IMG/VR virus record: IMGVR_UViG_3300019776_000691
Coordinates: 1-43,654 of that record
Origin: a virus
Direction: 5' to 3' (one strand)
DNA length: 43,654 bases
Shown piece after piece: positions 6,878 through 14,974 of the stretch. The notes below the pieces were generated by a model. That model did no database searches, was not told the origin of the DNA, and was given only the letters and a program-made list of their open reading frames with translations. How positions within the stretch are numbered: the stretch's first letter is position 1; every line of letters begins with the position of its first letter. The position numbers were made by a program, and so were the translations under genes.

Positions 6878-7819
6878 TTACAGGGTGTAGGGATACTGCA
6901 CCGTCACCGTCTTGGTATCAAGCTCACCAGCAACGTCAGTAGCCAACACGTAGGTTTTACCGGTCAGATCGGCAACATCCGCGATGACTGGGATGTCCTC
7001 AGCGACGCTGTTGGCGTCAACGTGGCGCACGGTGGCGAAGTTGAGGATCATTCCGTCCTTGGGCTTGAAGGCCAAAACGATCTTGCCGTTGGTCACAACG
7101 AGGTTTTGCGTGTTGAACAGCGCACCACCAGCATTAGCAGCGGCCTGCACATAGGCTTTGACGGCGGCAGCGCTGGCAAGCTGGGTGTCAGTCACACCGG
7201 CCAACGTCGGGTCGGTCACAAACTCATCGTTTTGGATGACCTTGTCCAGGTCAATGGCCGAAGTCGCGCTCACCAAGGCCAACTTGGCTTTTTCGGCGTC
7301 GGTGAAAGCCTGGGTGTTGGGGTTGGACTCGTAAGCTGCCTTGATAGATGCAGCAGTGTTGGCGTTGAGGTAGGTATCCTCATCGGACATGACAGTCCAT
7401 GCCGTACCAGCGCCGTTACCGTCGATAGCGTATGGTTGGTAGGTGGCCCACTTGCCATCACCAGCGTCGGTGACAAACACGATGTCGGCCAAGTCCAGAC
7501 CCGTCAGCGCATCACGGCCAGCAATGTCGTCAGCGCGATAACGGGTGCCCAGTGCCAGTTTAGCGGCGACGATAGCTGCATCACGGGCGGTAATTTCGGC
7601 AGCGTCGGCAGCAGCACGGGCCGTGGCTTCACCAGTGATAGCCGTATTCAGCGCAGCTTCGGCAGCTTCGGCACGGGCCTTTTCATCAAGCACAGCTTGG
7701 GTCAAGGCAGCTTCGGCAGCCTGTGCGCGGGCCAGTTCAGCAGCGTTGGCTGCGGCCAGTGCAGCCAGTTCGGCATTCAAGCCGTAAATGTGGTTCTTGG
7801 AGCGAAGTATCTTAGCCAT
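6878..7819 (-). CDS. Tail fibre protein with alanine-rich coiled coil
   Basis: The start at 7819 (MAKILRSKNHIYGL) has a GAGGA site, giving 313 aa. Residues about 15-90 are an Ala/Glu/Arg-rich coiled coil (AARAQAAEAALTQAVLDEKARAEAAEAALN...). A fibre knob-like segment (DIVFVTDAGDGKWATYQPY) follows. The C-terminal region has the same ...VRHVDANSVAEDIPVIADVADLTGKTYV style seen in the neighbouring fibre. It is the first of three consecutive fibre genes. The role in trimeric fibre assembly is inferred from the coiled coil and position. Confidence 0.72.
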   Translation of the reverse strand: MAKILRSKNHIYGLNAELAALAAANAAELARAQAAEAALTQAVLDEKARAEAAEAALNTAITGEATARAAADAAEITARDAAIVAAKLALGTRYRADDIAGRDALTGLDLADIVFVTDAGDGKWATYQPYAIDGNGAGTAWTVMSDEDTYLNANTAASIKAAYESNPNTQAFTDAEKAKLALVSATSAIDLDKVIQNDEFVTDPTLAGVTDTQLASAAAVKAYVQAAANAGGALFNTQNLVVTNGKIVLAFKPKDGMILNFATVRHVDANSVAEDIPVIADVADLTGKTYVLATDVAGELDTKTVTVQYPYTL

Positions 7820-7903
7820 TTCGGAAATCCTCAAGTCAGGTTGCCGCCTTCGGAGCGGTAAAGAGACTGGATTTCCGTCGCAGGGGACGCCTGAGCGTTG
7901 CGC

Positions 7904-8113
7904 TCAAGTTGTGCAAGTCCGTTGTTTTTGGAGTCGCGTGATCTTTTGCAAAATCGGGTGATAGTCTACCCGATAGCGCTGGCACAGCGCTAAAAAATCA
8001 GCATCGGATATGCGGATTTTGTAAGACCCATCCGTGTTTTGCTGGCAAGAGTAGCCGTGGTGCTGCATAAACGCAACGATGGCAATATCAAAAGTGCAGT
8101 TCTTATCAATCAT
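7904..8113 (-). CDS. Small hypothetical protein in the fibre operon
   Basis: A 69-aa protein (MIDKNCTFDIAIVAFMQHHGYSC...) whose ATG overlaps the stop of the preceding gene (ATGA at 8110-8113), so it is very likely translated. It is rich in Cys, Tyr and charged residues, lacks a membrane segment, and ends in a basic tail. It looks unlike its low-complexity fibre neighbours. No family is recognised. A small regulator or fibre chaperone is possible but unsupported. Confidence 0.6.
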   Translation of the reverse strand: MIDKNCTFDIAIVAFMQHHGYSCQQNTDGSYKIRISDADFLALCQRYRVDYHPILQKITRLQKQRTCTT

Positions 8114-8535
8114 GGCACTGCTGCAACGTAACTGACCACCGCGTGCAAGCCATCGTCGGGGGCAGGTTGGGTAAAGAGGATGCCGTCCGCAGTGGTCTGC
8201 ACCAAGTAATCGTCCACTAGGTAATCCCGGTCGGCCCGCAATGCGCCAGTGGCATCAAAGTCGTCGGGCGTCAGATCGAGATAGACCAGCGCCATATCCC
8301 AGACTACGGAGCCCAGCGGGGCATAGGGCAGCGTGCAACGGCCTGCGACAATCGGTAACGGATCGGTCGTGATGAGGCGCAGGGTGACAGTAGGGCTTGG
8401 GTCGCCTTTATCGCCCTTGGGCCCAACCATCACCGCCACCAGCTCCACAGGCAACGCCGCACCGGGGGCCGCTATCACCAAATCAATCTTTGGTGGCTGG
8501 CTTATCGTCAGAGCAACGCGCTGTGGTTCAGCCAC
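8110..8535 (-). CDS. Baseplate/fibre adaptor with collagen-like segment
   Basis: The 141-aa protein has an N-terminal beta region, a short collagen-like Gly-X-Y stretch (VGPKGDKGDPSPT, about residues 37-49), and a C-terminal domain rich in Asp and aromatic residues. Short GPKGDKGD motifs are common in phage fibre adaptors. It overlaps the upstream gene by 8 nt. An attachment role between baseplate and fibres is inferred from position and this motif. Confidence 0.6.
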   Translation of the reverse strand: MAEPQRVALTISQPPKIDLVIAAPGAALPVELVAVMVGPKGDKGDPSPTVTLRLITTDPLPIVAGRCTLPYAPLGSVVWDMALVYLDLTPDDFDATGALRADRDYLVDDYLVQTTADGILFTQPAPDDGLHAVVSYVAAVP

Positions 8536-8851
8536 GGGTCACGTCCTTTTCGACATAGATCGGTGTGGTTGCAGAGCTGATCGTGTAGCCGTCAGGGCGG
8601 CGCAGTTGGATGTCAAACTGGGCTCGGCCCGGCTTCCAAGCGCTGGTGTCAAGGCACAGCAAGCGCAGCGCGCGCGTGGTAGCTTCGTCAATCCAATCGA
8701 CCTCTAAATCGGCAAACAGCTCATCTTTATCGCTGCGCACCTGCGCTGATACCGCCCATCCCGCAAAATGCCCATCGGCAAAATGGGAAGGGATGGTTGC
8801 CAAAAAATCCAGACTGTCGCCGCGTTTGATAGTGAGTGTTGGAGCGCTCAT
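8528..8851 (-). CDS. Baseplate-associated protein, BppU N-domain-like
   Basis: A 107-aa protein, MSAPTLTIKRGDSLDFLATIP..., with the layout of small beta-sandwich proteins that begin with a K-RGD-T/S pattern in the upper-baseplate/fibre-anchor family. The key block is WAVSAQVRSDKDELFADLEVDWID. It is preceded by a GGGGG site. Family assignment is by pattern only. Its place directly after the hub/spike genes supports a baseplate role. Confidence 0.55.
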   Translation of the reverse strand: MSAPTLTIKRGDSLDFLATIPSHFADGHFAGWAVSAQVRSDKDELFADLEVDWIDEATTRALRLLCLDTSAWKPGRAQFDIQLRRPDGYTISSATTPIYVEKDVTRG

Positions 8852-8859
8852 TTTTCCCC

Positions 8860-9081
8860 CTAGACCACGGCCTGCACATACGCCAGCATGGGCGCTGCCC
8901 CCTCTATCGCGCCATCGCGTACAAACACGCGCTGGCCCGCCGTGGCTACGCCGCGTGCGTGGATGTGGATGCCGCCGGGTAGCTCTATCAGCGCAGTGCC
9001 ATCGCTCACAGCCAGCACATCGCCCACTAGCAGCGGTGCGGTAGGTATCAAAGCTAAAAATCGCTTTTGAAAGTTGATCAT
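8860..9081 (-). CDS. Small baseplate protein, OB-fold-like
   Basis: The 73-aa product (MINFQKRFLALIPTAPLLVGDVLAVSDGTALIELPGG...) overlaps the hub stop by ATGA and so is co-translated with it. The alternating hydrophobic/Gly pattern VLAVSDGTALIELPGGIHIHARG suggests a small beta-barrel such as those at the base of a spike. No exact family is recognised. An assembly role next to the hub is inferred. Confidence 0.6.
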   Translation of the reverse strand: MINFQKRFLALIPTAPLLVGDVLAVSDGTALIELPGGIHIHARGVATAGQRVFVRDGAIEGAAPMLAYVQAVV

Positions 9082-10970
9082 GGGTGCGTCTCCAGCGTGA
9101 TGGTTTGTCGCAATTTGGGGCTGGCCCAGTTGATAGATGTGGCGCGCACGATGCCCAGATAGTCCCGGTCGTGGCCCCGGTAGAGCACGGCTTTGCCGGG
9201 GGTAATCACGCCGGTTTCGGGCAGCACTTGCATCGTCAAAGTGACGTGCTCTTGGGTGCCGGTATCCGCCAGCTCCGCCATGCCGCGCTGGCTGTGTGCC
9301 GTGGCATCAGTAATCAAGGGGTGCAGCACTTGTGGGGCCAGCACATCGCCAGCGGTGCCTGCACGGGTAACAGGGCCAAACACGCCCATACCTTGCCCGC
9401 CCACAAAAACGCCGTTGTAGGCCGGTTTGTCGAGGTACTCGGTGCCCTCCACTTCGCCCACTTCTTTGGGCAAGTCAAAGTCTGGCATGAGTAGCGTGGG
9501 CCAGTTCCAAGGCGCGTGCGGGTACTTGGGCAAGATGCGCAACACGGCATCGGTGGCGTGCGGCTGCACATAGCCGCCCACTGCTCCAGCAATGTCCGTA
9601 ATTGCCTCGATGTAGCTGCCCTGCATCGCCCAAGCCCCGGCAGGCACCATCCAATCTTGTAGTTGCCAGTCAAGGCTCCAGCCCAAGGGCACGCCGTTGA
9701 CGGTCAGCACATCCTGCATAAGCTGATGTGCCGTGCGCTCCAAGGTGTTGCCAAAGCTGGTTTTGACGGCCCAAGGTGCAGCCAGCGTGGCAGCCAAGCC
9801 CCGGCCTGACACTGCCCAGCGCGTGGGGTTAAAGCGCCGGTCACGCGATAGTTTTTCGAGGCGCAGCCGGAAGGGCTGGCCGTTGATTTCTGCCACCAGC
9901 ACAGGCGGGTCGCCGTTGGCGTCGCGGCCAAGGTGATCGGCGGCGTTGTGGTGCAAGCTGGCTGACCATTGCCAAGTCCAAGATTGGTAATCCAGCGACA
10001 TAGAAAACCCATGCGCGTGCAGCGGCGCACCCGTATCGAGCCGGTGCAAGGTGATGTTATTGAGCACGATATAAGCCCTCCGTGGGGTAACAACAATCGC
10101 CTGTTTTGGCGGGGCAACGCGATAGCAGACAAACAGCAGCTTCCAGCCCGTTGGGGCCGGGGTGTCAACCACCAACAAGCCAAGGCGGGCCGGGTCGTAG
10201 CAAATGGGTTGAGGCGGCTTGGGAGGCTTGGTTGATGCAGGCGATACCCCTGCCAAGGGCCGCATGGCGTCTTGCCAGTGCGAGCGCAAATGCACTGCCA
10301 CCGGCACGCCGTGGCCCCATGCCGGGTGCGTGGATGCCCGCCTGCCGATACCCTCTTGCCAGCGCTGGTGTGTGCTGGCGCGAAGGCGCGTAGCCTCTTG
10401 GTAATGCAGGCGCACGGCATGGCGCAGTAACTCACCCTGCTGCCAAACGGTAGCCACAGCCGCACGCAGGCGGGTAGCTTCTTGCCAATGCTGGCGTGTG
10501 GCGTGGCGCAATTTTTGCCCGTCTTGCCAGTGCTGTTGCGTGGCATGGCGCAGGGGTTTAGCTTGCTGCCAAGGTGCCTGCACGGCGCTTGCACTGCGCT
10601 GGCCTGCCTGCCATTGCGTGGCTGTGGCTATGCGCAAGGCTTTAGCCTGCTGCCAAGGCGCTTGCACTGCTGCGCTGGCCGTGGGCCGGGCCTGCTGCCA
10701 GTGGCTAGATACCGCATGGCGAATGCCGCCGCGCTGCACATTCGCATCCCATGCCAACGCCACGGCGCAAGGCATATCGGCATCAAACACAGCATCGACA
10801 CGCAAACCCACGCCCACGGCCAGCACCACGCTGGCCGGTAAATCTTGCGCAAAATCGGCATCAATAGCGATATGGCTATCGGGCGTTGCAGCTGCTGCGT
10901 GCGCATCGCCCAATACCAGCTTGGCGCTGCCGCTGGCCGGGCGCAAAAATATCAGCTTGCCGGATGCCAT
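9078..10970 (-). CDS. Tail hub / baseplate protein with 14-aa W-repeats
   Basis: A 630-aa protein with three parts. Residues 1-80 form a beta-rich N-terminal domain. Residues 84-240 form eleven tandem 14-residue units, consensus LRhAtxxhWQxaxx, with Trp (once Tyr190) spaced exactly 14 apart after the first step. Residues 255-630 form a hub-like domain (LDYQSWTWQWSASL, PVLVAEINGQPFRLRLEKLSRDRRF, AEINDIAGAVGG-type helix, ending VLYRGHDRDYLGIVRATSINWASPKLRQTITLETHP). The C-terminal part resembles gp27/late-control-type hub proteins of Mu-like and B3-like tails. That identification is from memory of the families, not a search. The repeats probably form a helical or solenoid insertion. Confidence 0.7.
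   Translation of the reverse strand: MASGKLIFLRPASGSAKLVLGDAHAAAATPDSHIAIDADFAQDLPASVVLAVGVGLRVDAVFDADMPCAVALAWDANVQRGGIRHAVSSHWQQARPTASAAVQAPWQQAKALRIATATQWQAGQRSASAVQAPWQQAKPLRHATQQHWQDGQKLRHATRQHWQEATRLRAAVATVWQQGELLRHAVRLHYQEATRLRASTHQRWQEGIGRRASTHPAWGHGVPVAVHLRSHWQDAMRPLAGVSPASTKPPKPPQPICYDPARLGLLVVDTPAPTGWKLLFVCYRVAPPKQAIVVTPRRAYIVLNNITLHRLDTGAPLHAHGFSMSLDYQSWTWQWSASLHHNAADHLGRDANGDPPVLVAEINGQPFRLRLEKLSRDRRFNPTRWAVSGRGLAATLAAPWAVKTSFGNTLERTAHQLMQDVLTVNGVPLGWSLDWQLQDWMVPAGAWAMQGSYIEAITDIAGAVGGYVQPHATDAVLRILPKYPHAPWNWPTLLMPDFDLPKEVGEVEGTEYLDKPAYNGVFVGGQGMGVFGPVTRAGTAGDVLAPQVLHPLITDATAHSQRGMAELADTGTQEHVTLTMQVLPETGVITPGKAVLYRGHDRDYLGIVRATSINWASPKLRQTITLETHP
10251..10721 (-). repeat. Eleven tandem 42-bp coding repeats in the hub gene
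   Basis: Trp/Tyr residues fall at 91, 106, 120, 134, 148, 162, 176, 190, 204, 218 and 232 of the hub protein. The unit carries WQ, then an Ala/Gly pair, then an Arg or Leu-Arg step. At DNA level the units are diverged, but several share a TTGCCA-type core in plus orientation. Confidence 0.85.
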
Positions 10971-10981
10971 GCGTGTGCCGT

Positions 10982-11407
10982 TTAGCCGATCAGGCCCGTA
11001 TCGAGCAGCACCAAGCCGCCCTCATAAAGCTGGGTGCCCGTGGTGCCACTGAGCACCCAAGGGCCAATGCCGCCGCTATCAATCAGGCCGCCCACGCCAT
11101 CGCTAACTTTGCCCGCAGCATCAGTAACCGGGCCGGTAGCCAGCACGGTGCCATCAGCGGCCAGCCATTCGCCATAGCTGGCTGGGCCGGTAGCGGCCAC
11201 CAAATCATTGCCAGCACTGGCAGACAAGGCAATGCGCCCGTCTTGCAGCACGCCGCAGGGCTTGGCCAACTGGCGCACAGCCAACAGAGTGCCGCCGGGG
11301 GCAGTGTAGAGGCGGATGCTGGCGTTGCCTGCGCCATCGTCGGCCTGCACAATGCTGGCGGCGTTGCGTGCTGCACGCGCTGGGGTGGTTAAAGCAAGGT
11401 TGCGCAT
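10982..11407 (-). CDS. Hypothetical tail/baseplate protein
   Basis: The start at 11407 (MRNLALTTPARAARNAASIVQ) gives 141 aa and avoids overlap with the preceding gene. The protein is Gly/Ala/Thr rich with a beta pattern (SIRLYTAPGGTLLAVRQLAKPCGVLQDGRIALS, GEWLAADGTVLATGPV). It sits between two other small tail-tip proteins and the hub, each gene spaced by about 8-11 nt, so it belongs to the same late operon. Function beyond tail tip is unknown. Confidence 0.65.
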   Translation of the reverse strand: MRNLALTTPARAARNAASIVQADDGAGNASIRLYTAPGGTLLAVRQLAKPCGVLQDGRIALSASAGNDLVAATGPASYGEWLAADGTVLATGPVTDAAGKVSDGVGGLIDSGGIGPWVLSGTTGTQLYEGGLVLLDTGLIG

Positions 11408-11415
11408 GTGGCCCC

Positions 11416-11826
11416 TTAAATAGCTTGCGTGGCCACCACTGGCCCGGCTGCATCGCACTCATGCGCGCCGCTCATGTCTATGGCCACCGGGTAATAAGCA
11501 ACGCCCACTTCTAGGCCCGTGGGCCAGTAGTAGCCTTGTGCATCGCTTTGGCCTTGCCAAGCGCAGTAGCCATCCGTTAGCCGGTGCAGGCGCACACGGG
11601 CACCCACAAAGGGCAGCTCGGGCGCACTCGGGTCAGCCTTGAGCATTACCCGGTTGTTGTTGCTGATGGTGCCGCTGGTGTTGCCTGTTAAAAGCCAGTT
11701 CTTGCCTGTGCCAGAGACTAGGCCCAATGGGTGGGCAGCAATGTGCGCCAGTGGCGCTACGCCATTGGGTGATGGCACCGCCCCTGCCAGCCCGACTAAG
11801 CTGCTGGGATAAGCTAAATTCGCCAC
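11416..11826 (-). CDS. Hypothetical tail-tip protein
   Basis: The 136-aa protein (MANLAYPSSLVGLAGAVPSPNG...) has a beta-sandwich-like centre (LPFVGARVRLHRLTDGYCAWQGQSDAQGYYWPTGLEVGVAYYPVAID). This resembles a carboxypeptidase-regulatory-like/Ig-type domain (VRL.r..dg...w.g.sda.G.Y.f..l..g..Y.v.aiD), common in tail proteins of Mu-like phages. It is spaced 3 nt from its upstream neighbour. Function is inferred from context. Confidence 0.62.
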   Translation of the reverse strand: MANLAYPSSLVGLAGAVPSPNGVAPLAHIAAHPLGLVSGTGKNWLLTGNTSGTISNNNRVMLKADPSAPELPFVGARVRLHRLTDGYCAWQGQSDAQGYYWPTGLEVGVAYYPVAIDMSGAHECDAAGPVVATQAI

Positions 11827-11829
11827 GGC

Positions 11830-13026
11830 TTATCTCCACGGCCCAGTGATGTCCACGACGTACACGCCGCAATTGGTTGCAGCTGCTGTAGCTGCGGTAT
11901 CGACTAGCAAGGCCATTAACTTGCGCCCTGCCATCAAACCGGTGCCGTCGAGCATATCGCGAGGCCCAATCGTGGCAGCTACCCCGCTTTGCGGTATGAC
12001 CAGAACACCTGGAACTTCGGCTCGTGGTGTGTTGTCAGTCGGGCTGTAAGATGCACCTAAAAACTGCTTGGTGTATTTGAGCTCCCCATCGACAGAAGAC
12101 GGGAACGCGCCCAAAGAGCTGTCCCGGCCACTGGTAGCATTTGATGCCGATGCGTAGCCCTTACCTGTTACACGCACAGCACCACCCAAACCAGAGATAG
12201 CGCGAGGCATAAAAATGCCTGCATTGCTGCTGTTGCTGGAACTACCAAACACAGAATCCTCAAGGTAGTTATTGGGATCAGCGCTGTTTCTGCACGACAA
12301 CGCCACTGCATAGGCATCGCCACCGGGGCGCAGCGGCAACATATCGCCAAAGCCGCGCAAAGGGGCATTCATGTAGCTAGCGCCATTAGCGGAACCTGGG
12401 GCAATGGCCCAATAAACGGTACGGCCATCGGCAAAAAAATCGTAGCGCACTGGATTGCTATTGGCAGATACACTTTTTGGCTGATAGCCGCCGCCGCTGA
12501 TCAGTGCGTCAGATGGGAATGGGCCGATGCCCGTGCTAATGTCTGTCATGCCCTCATAGCTACGCACGCGGGCAGCAGTAGTGCCGGTGTCATCTACATA
12601 CAAATAAGAGCGGCTGCCGGATACGTCTGTGCTGCGGTAAGCAGCTTTGTTGGTAGCGCTAAAGACCTTCTCCCAGCCGCCCATGGGGGCCACTTTGATC
12701 GTGATGGTGCCGGTAGCCGGGCCATCGGGGGCTGTAGTGGCCCACGTAATGCCCGTGTTGGTGGCTGTTAAAACCCGCTGCTCACCATTGAGCACATCAG
12801 GCGTGGCCCCAGCCACCAGTACCACGGCGTAAGGGTCAAAGCTGCTACCCGCATTGACAGTGGCGGTGGCAATGCCGCCAGACACTGTGACCGACAGCGC
12901 CGTAACTGTGCCAAATCCAGTCAATAAAAAAGCATCTAGCGCAGCAATCCAAGTGCCGGGTGCGCCTGAGATTTGCGGCGCTCCGCGCATGTTGTTATTG
13001 ATGAATTTAACGGGGAAGTTGGGCAT
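11830..13026 (-). CDS. Tail/baseplate protein (398 aa)
   Basis: The protein begins MPNFPVKFINNNMRGAPQISG and continues with a receptor- or baseplate-type beta domain (GTWIAALDAFLLTGFGTVTALSVTVSGGIATATVNAG). Its central block (APMGGWEKVFSATNKAAYRSTDVSGSRSYLYVDDTG) and C-terminal VVDITGPWR are of a type I recall from tail genes of B3/Mu-like and related siphovirus tails of beta-proteobacteria. No enzymatic motif is seen. It is co-directional with the baseplate genes on both sides. Confidence 0.65.
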   Translation of the reverse strand: MPNFPVKFINNNMRGAPQISGAPGTWIAALDAFLLTGFGTVTALSVTVSGGIATATVNAGSSFDPYAVVLVAGATPDVLNGEQRVLTATNTGITWATTAPDGPATGTITIKVAPMGGWEKVFSATNKAAYRSTDVSGSRSYLYVDDTGTTAARVRSYEGMTDISTGIGPFPSDALISGGGYQPKSVSANSNPVRYDFFADGRTVYWAIAPGSANGASYMNAPLRGFGDMLPLRPGGDAYAVALSCRNSADPNNYLEDSVFGSSSNSSNAGIFMPRAISGLGGAVRVTGKGYASASNATSGRDSSLGAFPSSVDGELKYTKQFLGASYSPTDNTPRAEVPGVLVIPQSGVAATIGPRDMLDGTGLMAGRKLMALLVDTAATAAATNCGVYVVDITGPWR

Positions 13027-13061
13027 GGTGCGTCAGTCCTTTAAGCAAAAGAGGGGGTGGG

Positions 13062-14972
13062 TTAGAACTCAGATTCGGGCGGTGCGCCCACATCGCCGCG
13101 CTGCACAAACCACGCGCTATCACTGGCACCAATGGGCGTGCCTGGTTGGGTGCAGCGCACGGCTGCAATTTGGAATTCGGCCCCGATGGTGTCGATAAAG
13201 ATGGTGTTGCCCGCCACCCAGCCCGAGCCCCAGCCACTGGCGCGCAGCGTGAAATACGGCGCACCGGCAGCCACGTTGACCGGCGCAAAATCCTCATTGA
13301 TAGTGCCGCTGGCGATTTGGCCAAGGTGCTGGCCGGTCAAGGTAAAGGTGGTACCACTGGCTCCAATGCGCAGCGCCCAACGCTCAGTAATCGCCCCACG
13401 GTTGTCCACTTCTATGGGGTAGCCGTTGTAGTTGTAGGTGGCGCTGGCCGGGCCTTTTTCTGGGTCTAGGCCATCGAGCCAAGTAGTGCCAGTCCAGCTA
13501 AATTGGTCATAAACCCGGCTCACCCGTGCAAAGCGGTCGCCCGAGCGCAGCGCGGTACTCAGCACAGCATCGGTATCAAAGGCGTAGCCAATGGGCTGCG
13601 TCAGTTTGATGCGGCCATCAATGCGCACCTCGGCGATTTGGCGATACACCTCGGTGCGGCCAATCACACGCACTTGTGCCGGGTAGCCGGTCAGGTCGGT
13701 AAAGGTGACGCGGCCTGCATCCAAGTCTGCCGTGTAGCCGGTTTGGATTTCTGCACCGGTGCTGGCATTGACCACCTGCACAAACGAGAGGCGCTCGTGG
13801 CCTACGTTGTAAACCTGCCCTTGCATGGCGGTAAAAGCAGGGGCGCTGTGCGTGACACCAATCACGCAAGTGTCGCCGGGCCTAGCAAAGGCTACGCGGC
13901 CATCGGCGGGCAAGGCTGCCGGGTCTATGCCCATCAAACTGACATCGACGGGCAGGTAGATAAAGCTCACTGCGCTGTAGCGCAAGGTGGTCGGGTCGAT
14001 AGGCCAAGGCCGCCAGATTTTGAGCGGCTCTACGGCGCCCACATCAGCTGCGTTGTACCACCACTCGGCTTTTTGGGCGTCAGTCAAATCGGTGGCCAGC
14101 ACATAGTCACCAAATTGCAGCTCGACACCGCCGCGCGCAAACTCGACACGGCCCCGCATGTGCAGGCCGGTGATGTTGCCTTGGCCGTCCACATTAGCCG
14201 TCAGGGGGGTGCCTTGGGTGTCGGTGCAGGTCAGCACAAAGCCGCCAGCACCGGCGCGGATGGGGGCAGTATCGACGTGGAAGAACACGCTAGCGGTTGT
14301 CCACTTTTGGCGCACTGTCCACAGACTTTCTAAGACAAAGTCTGTGGCTGCGCCCGACACCACGTAATCAGTGACCGTGGCAATGCCGCTGCTGTAGTTG
14401 ATCTGGCCAGCTACATATCCGGGATTAGTGGCTGTGCGGCCCCGGTACAGCACGCCCTCAAAGTCCTCAAAAACTTGGCCCATCCACTTGAACCGTACGC
14501 TACCAGGCACGATGTAATCGGTGGTGTAGGGGCACAAGTCGATGGTGACGACTGGGGGCGCGTAGCTAAACTGGTTAGCTATGGCCCCTGCAAAGCCCGT
14601 GGCGTAGGTGACGGACACCGTGCTGGCTGCCAGCACTTGCTCGCTGACAGCGTTGTCTGCATATTCGCCGCCCTTTTTGCTATCGCTGCCGCCAGCGTTG
14701 CCGCCTTCAAAAGCGGAAGAGTTTTCGTGATCGGATTTGTAGCCATCGGTTTTGGCATCCAGCTCGACAAAGCGCACATTGAGCGTCTTGCCCGCATAGT
14801 TAGCTGTGCCAAAGTTGCCAAAGCTGCCTGCGCCGTTGTCGGTCAGTTCGTGCAGCACGGTTTCTTGGTGGCGGCTGGTTTGGTATTTGCTCTCGGTTTT
14901 GCTAGAGCCGTTGGTGGTTTTTTTGGTACCGCCAGATAGCGCGGCGCTGTTGGGTACTTCGATATTGGCCAC
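13062..14972 (-). CDS. Large baseplate protein (636 aa)
   Basis: The likely start is GTG at 14972 (MANIEVPNSAALSGG), only 2 nt after the stop of the preceding gene; the ATG further upstream would read through that gene. The protein has a low-complexity Lys/Ser N-terminus (TKKTTNGSSKTESKYQTSRHQETV) and then several beta modules. Two modules resemble those of the 758-aa neighbour: LTDNGAGSFGNF... near residue 45 and GSVRFKWMGQVFEDFEG...GQINYSSGIATVTD near 165. It also shares the GRTEVY motif. Function is a structural baseplate component, inferred. Confidence 0.68.
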   Translation of the reverse strand: MANIEVPNSAALSGGTKKTTNGSSKTESKYQTSRHQETVLHELTDNGAGSFGNFGTANYAGKTLNVRFVELDAKTDGYKSDHENSSAFEGGNAGGSDSKKGGEYADNAVSEQVLAASTVSVTYATGFAGAIANQFSYAPPVVTIDLCPYTTDYIVPGSVRFKWMGQVFEDFEGVLYRGRTATNPGYVAGQINYSSGIATVTDYVVSGAATDFVLESLWTVRQKWTTASVFFHVDTAPIRAGAGGFVLTCTDTQGTPLTANVDGQGNITGLHMRGRVEFARGGVELQFGDYVLATDLTDAQKAEWWYNAADVGAVEPLKIWRPWPIDPTTLRYSAVSFIYLPVDVSLMGIDPAALPADGRVAFARPGDTCVIGVTHSAPAFTAMQGQVYNVGHERLSFVQVVNASTGAEIQTGYTADLDAGRVTFTDLTGYPAQVRVIGRTEVYRQIAEVRIDGRIKLTQPIGYAFDTDAVLSTALRSGDRFARVSRVYDQFSWTGTTWLDGLDPEKGPASATYNYNGYPIEVDNRGAITERWALRIGASGTTFTLTGQHLGQIASGTINEDFAPVNVAAGAPYFTLRASGWGSGWVAGNTIFIDTIGAEFQIAAVRCTQPGTPIGASDSAWFVQRGDVGAPPESEF

Positions 14973-14974
14973 GA

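Noticed and set aside
4568-8535. Diversity-generating retroelement targeting the fibre genes
   Set aside because: No reverse transcriptase, template repeat or adenine-biased variable repeat could be found; the repeats present are structural shaft units.
13503-14333. Long plus-strand ORFs over baseplate, capsid and protease genes
   Set aside because: They are opposite well-identified minus-strand genes and show His/Arg/Gly/Ala shadow composition.
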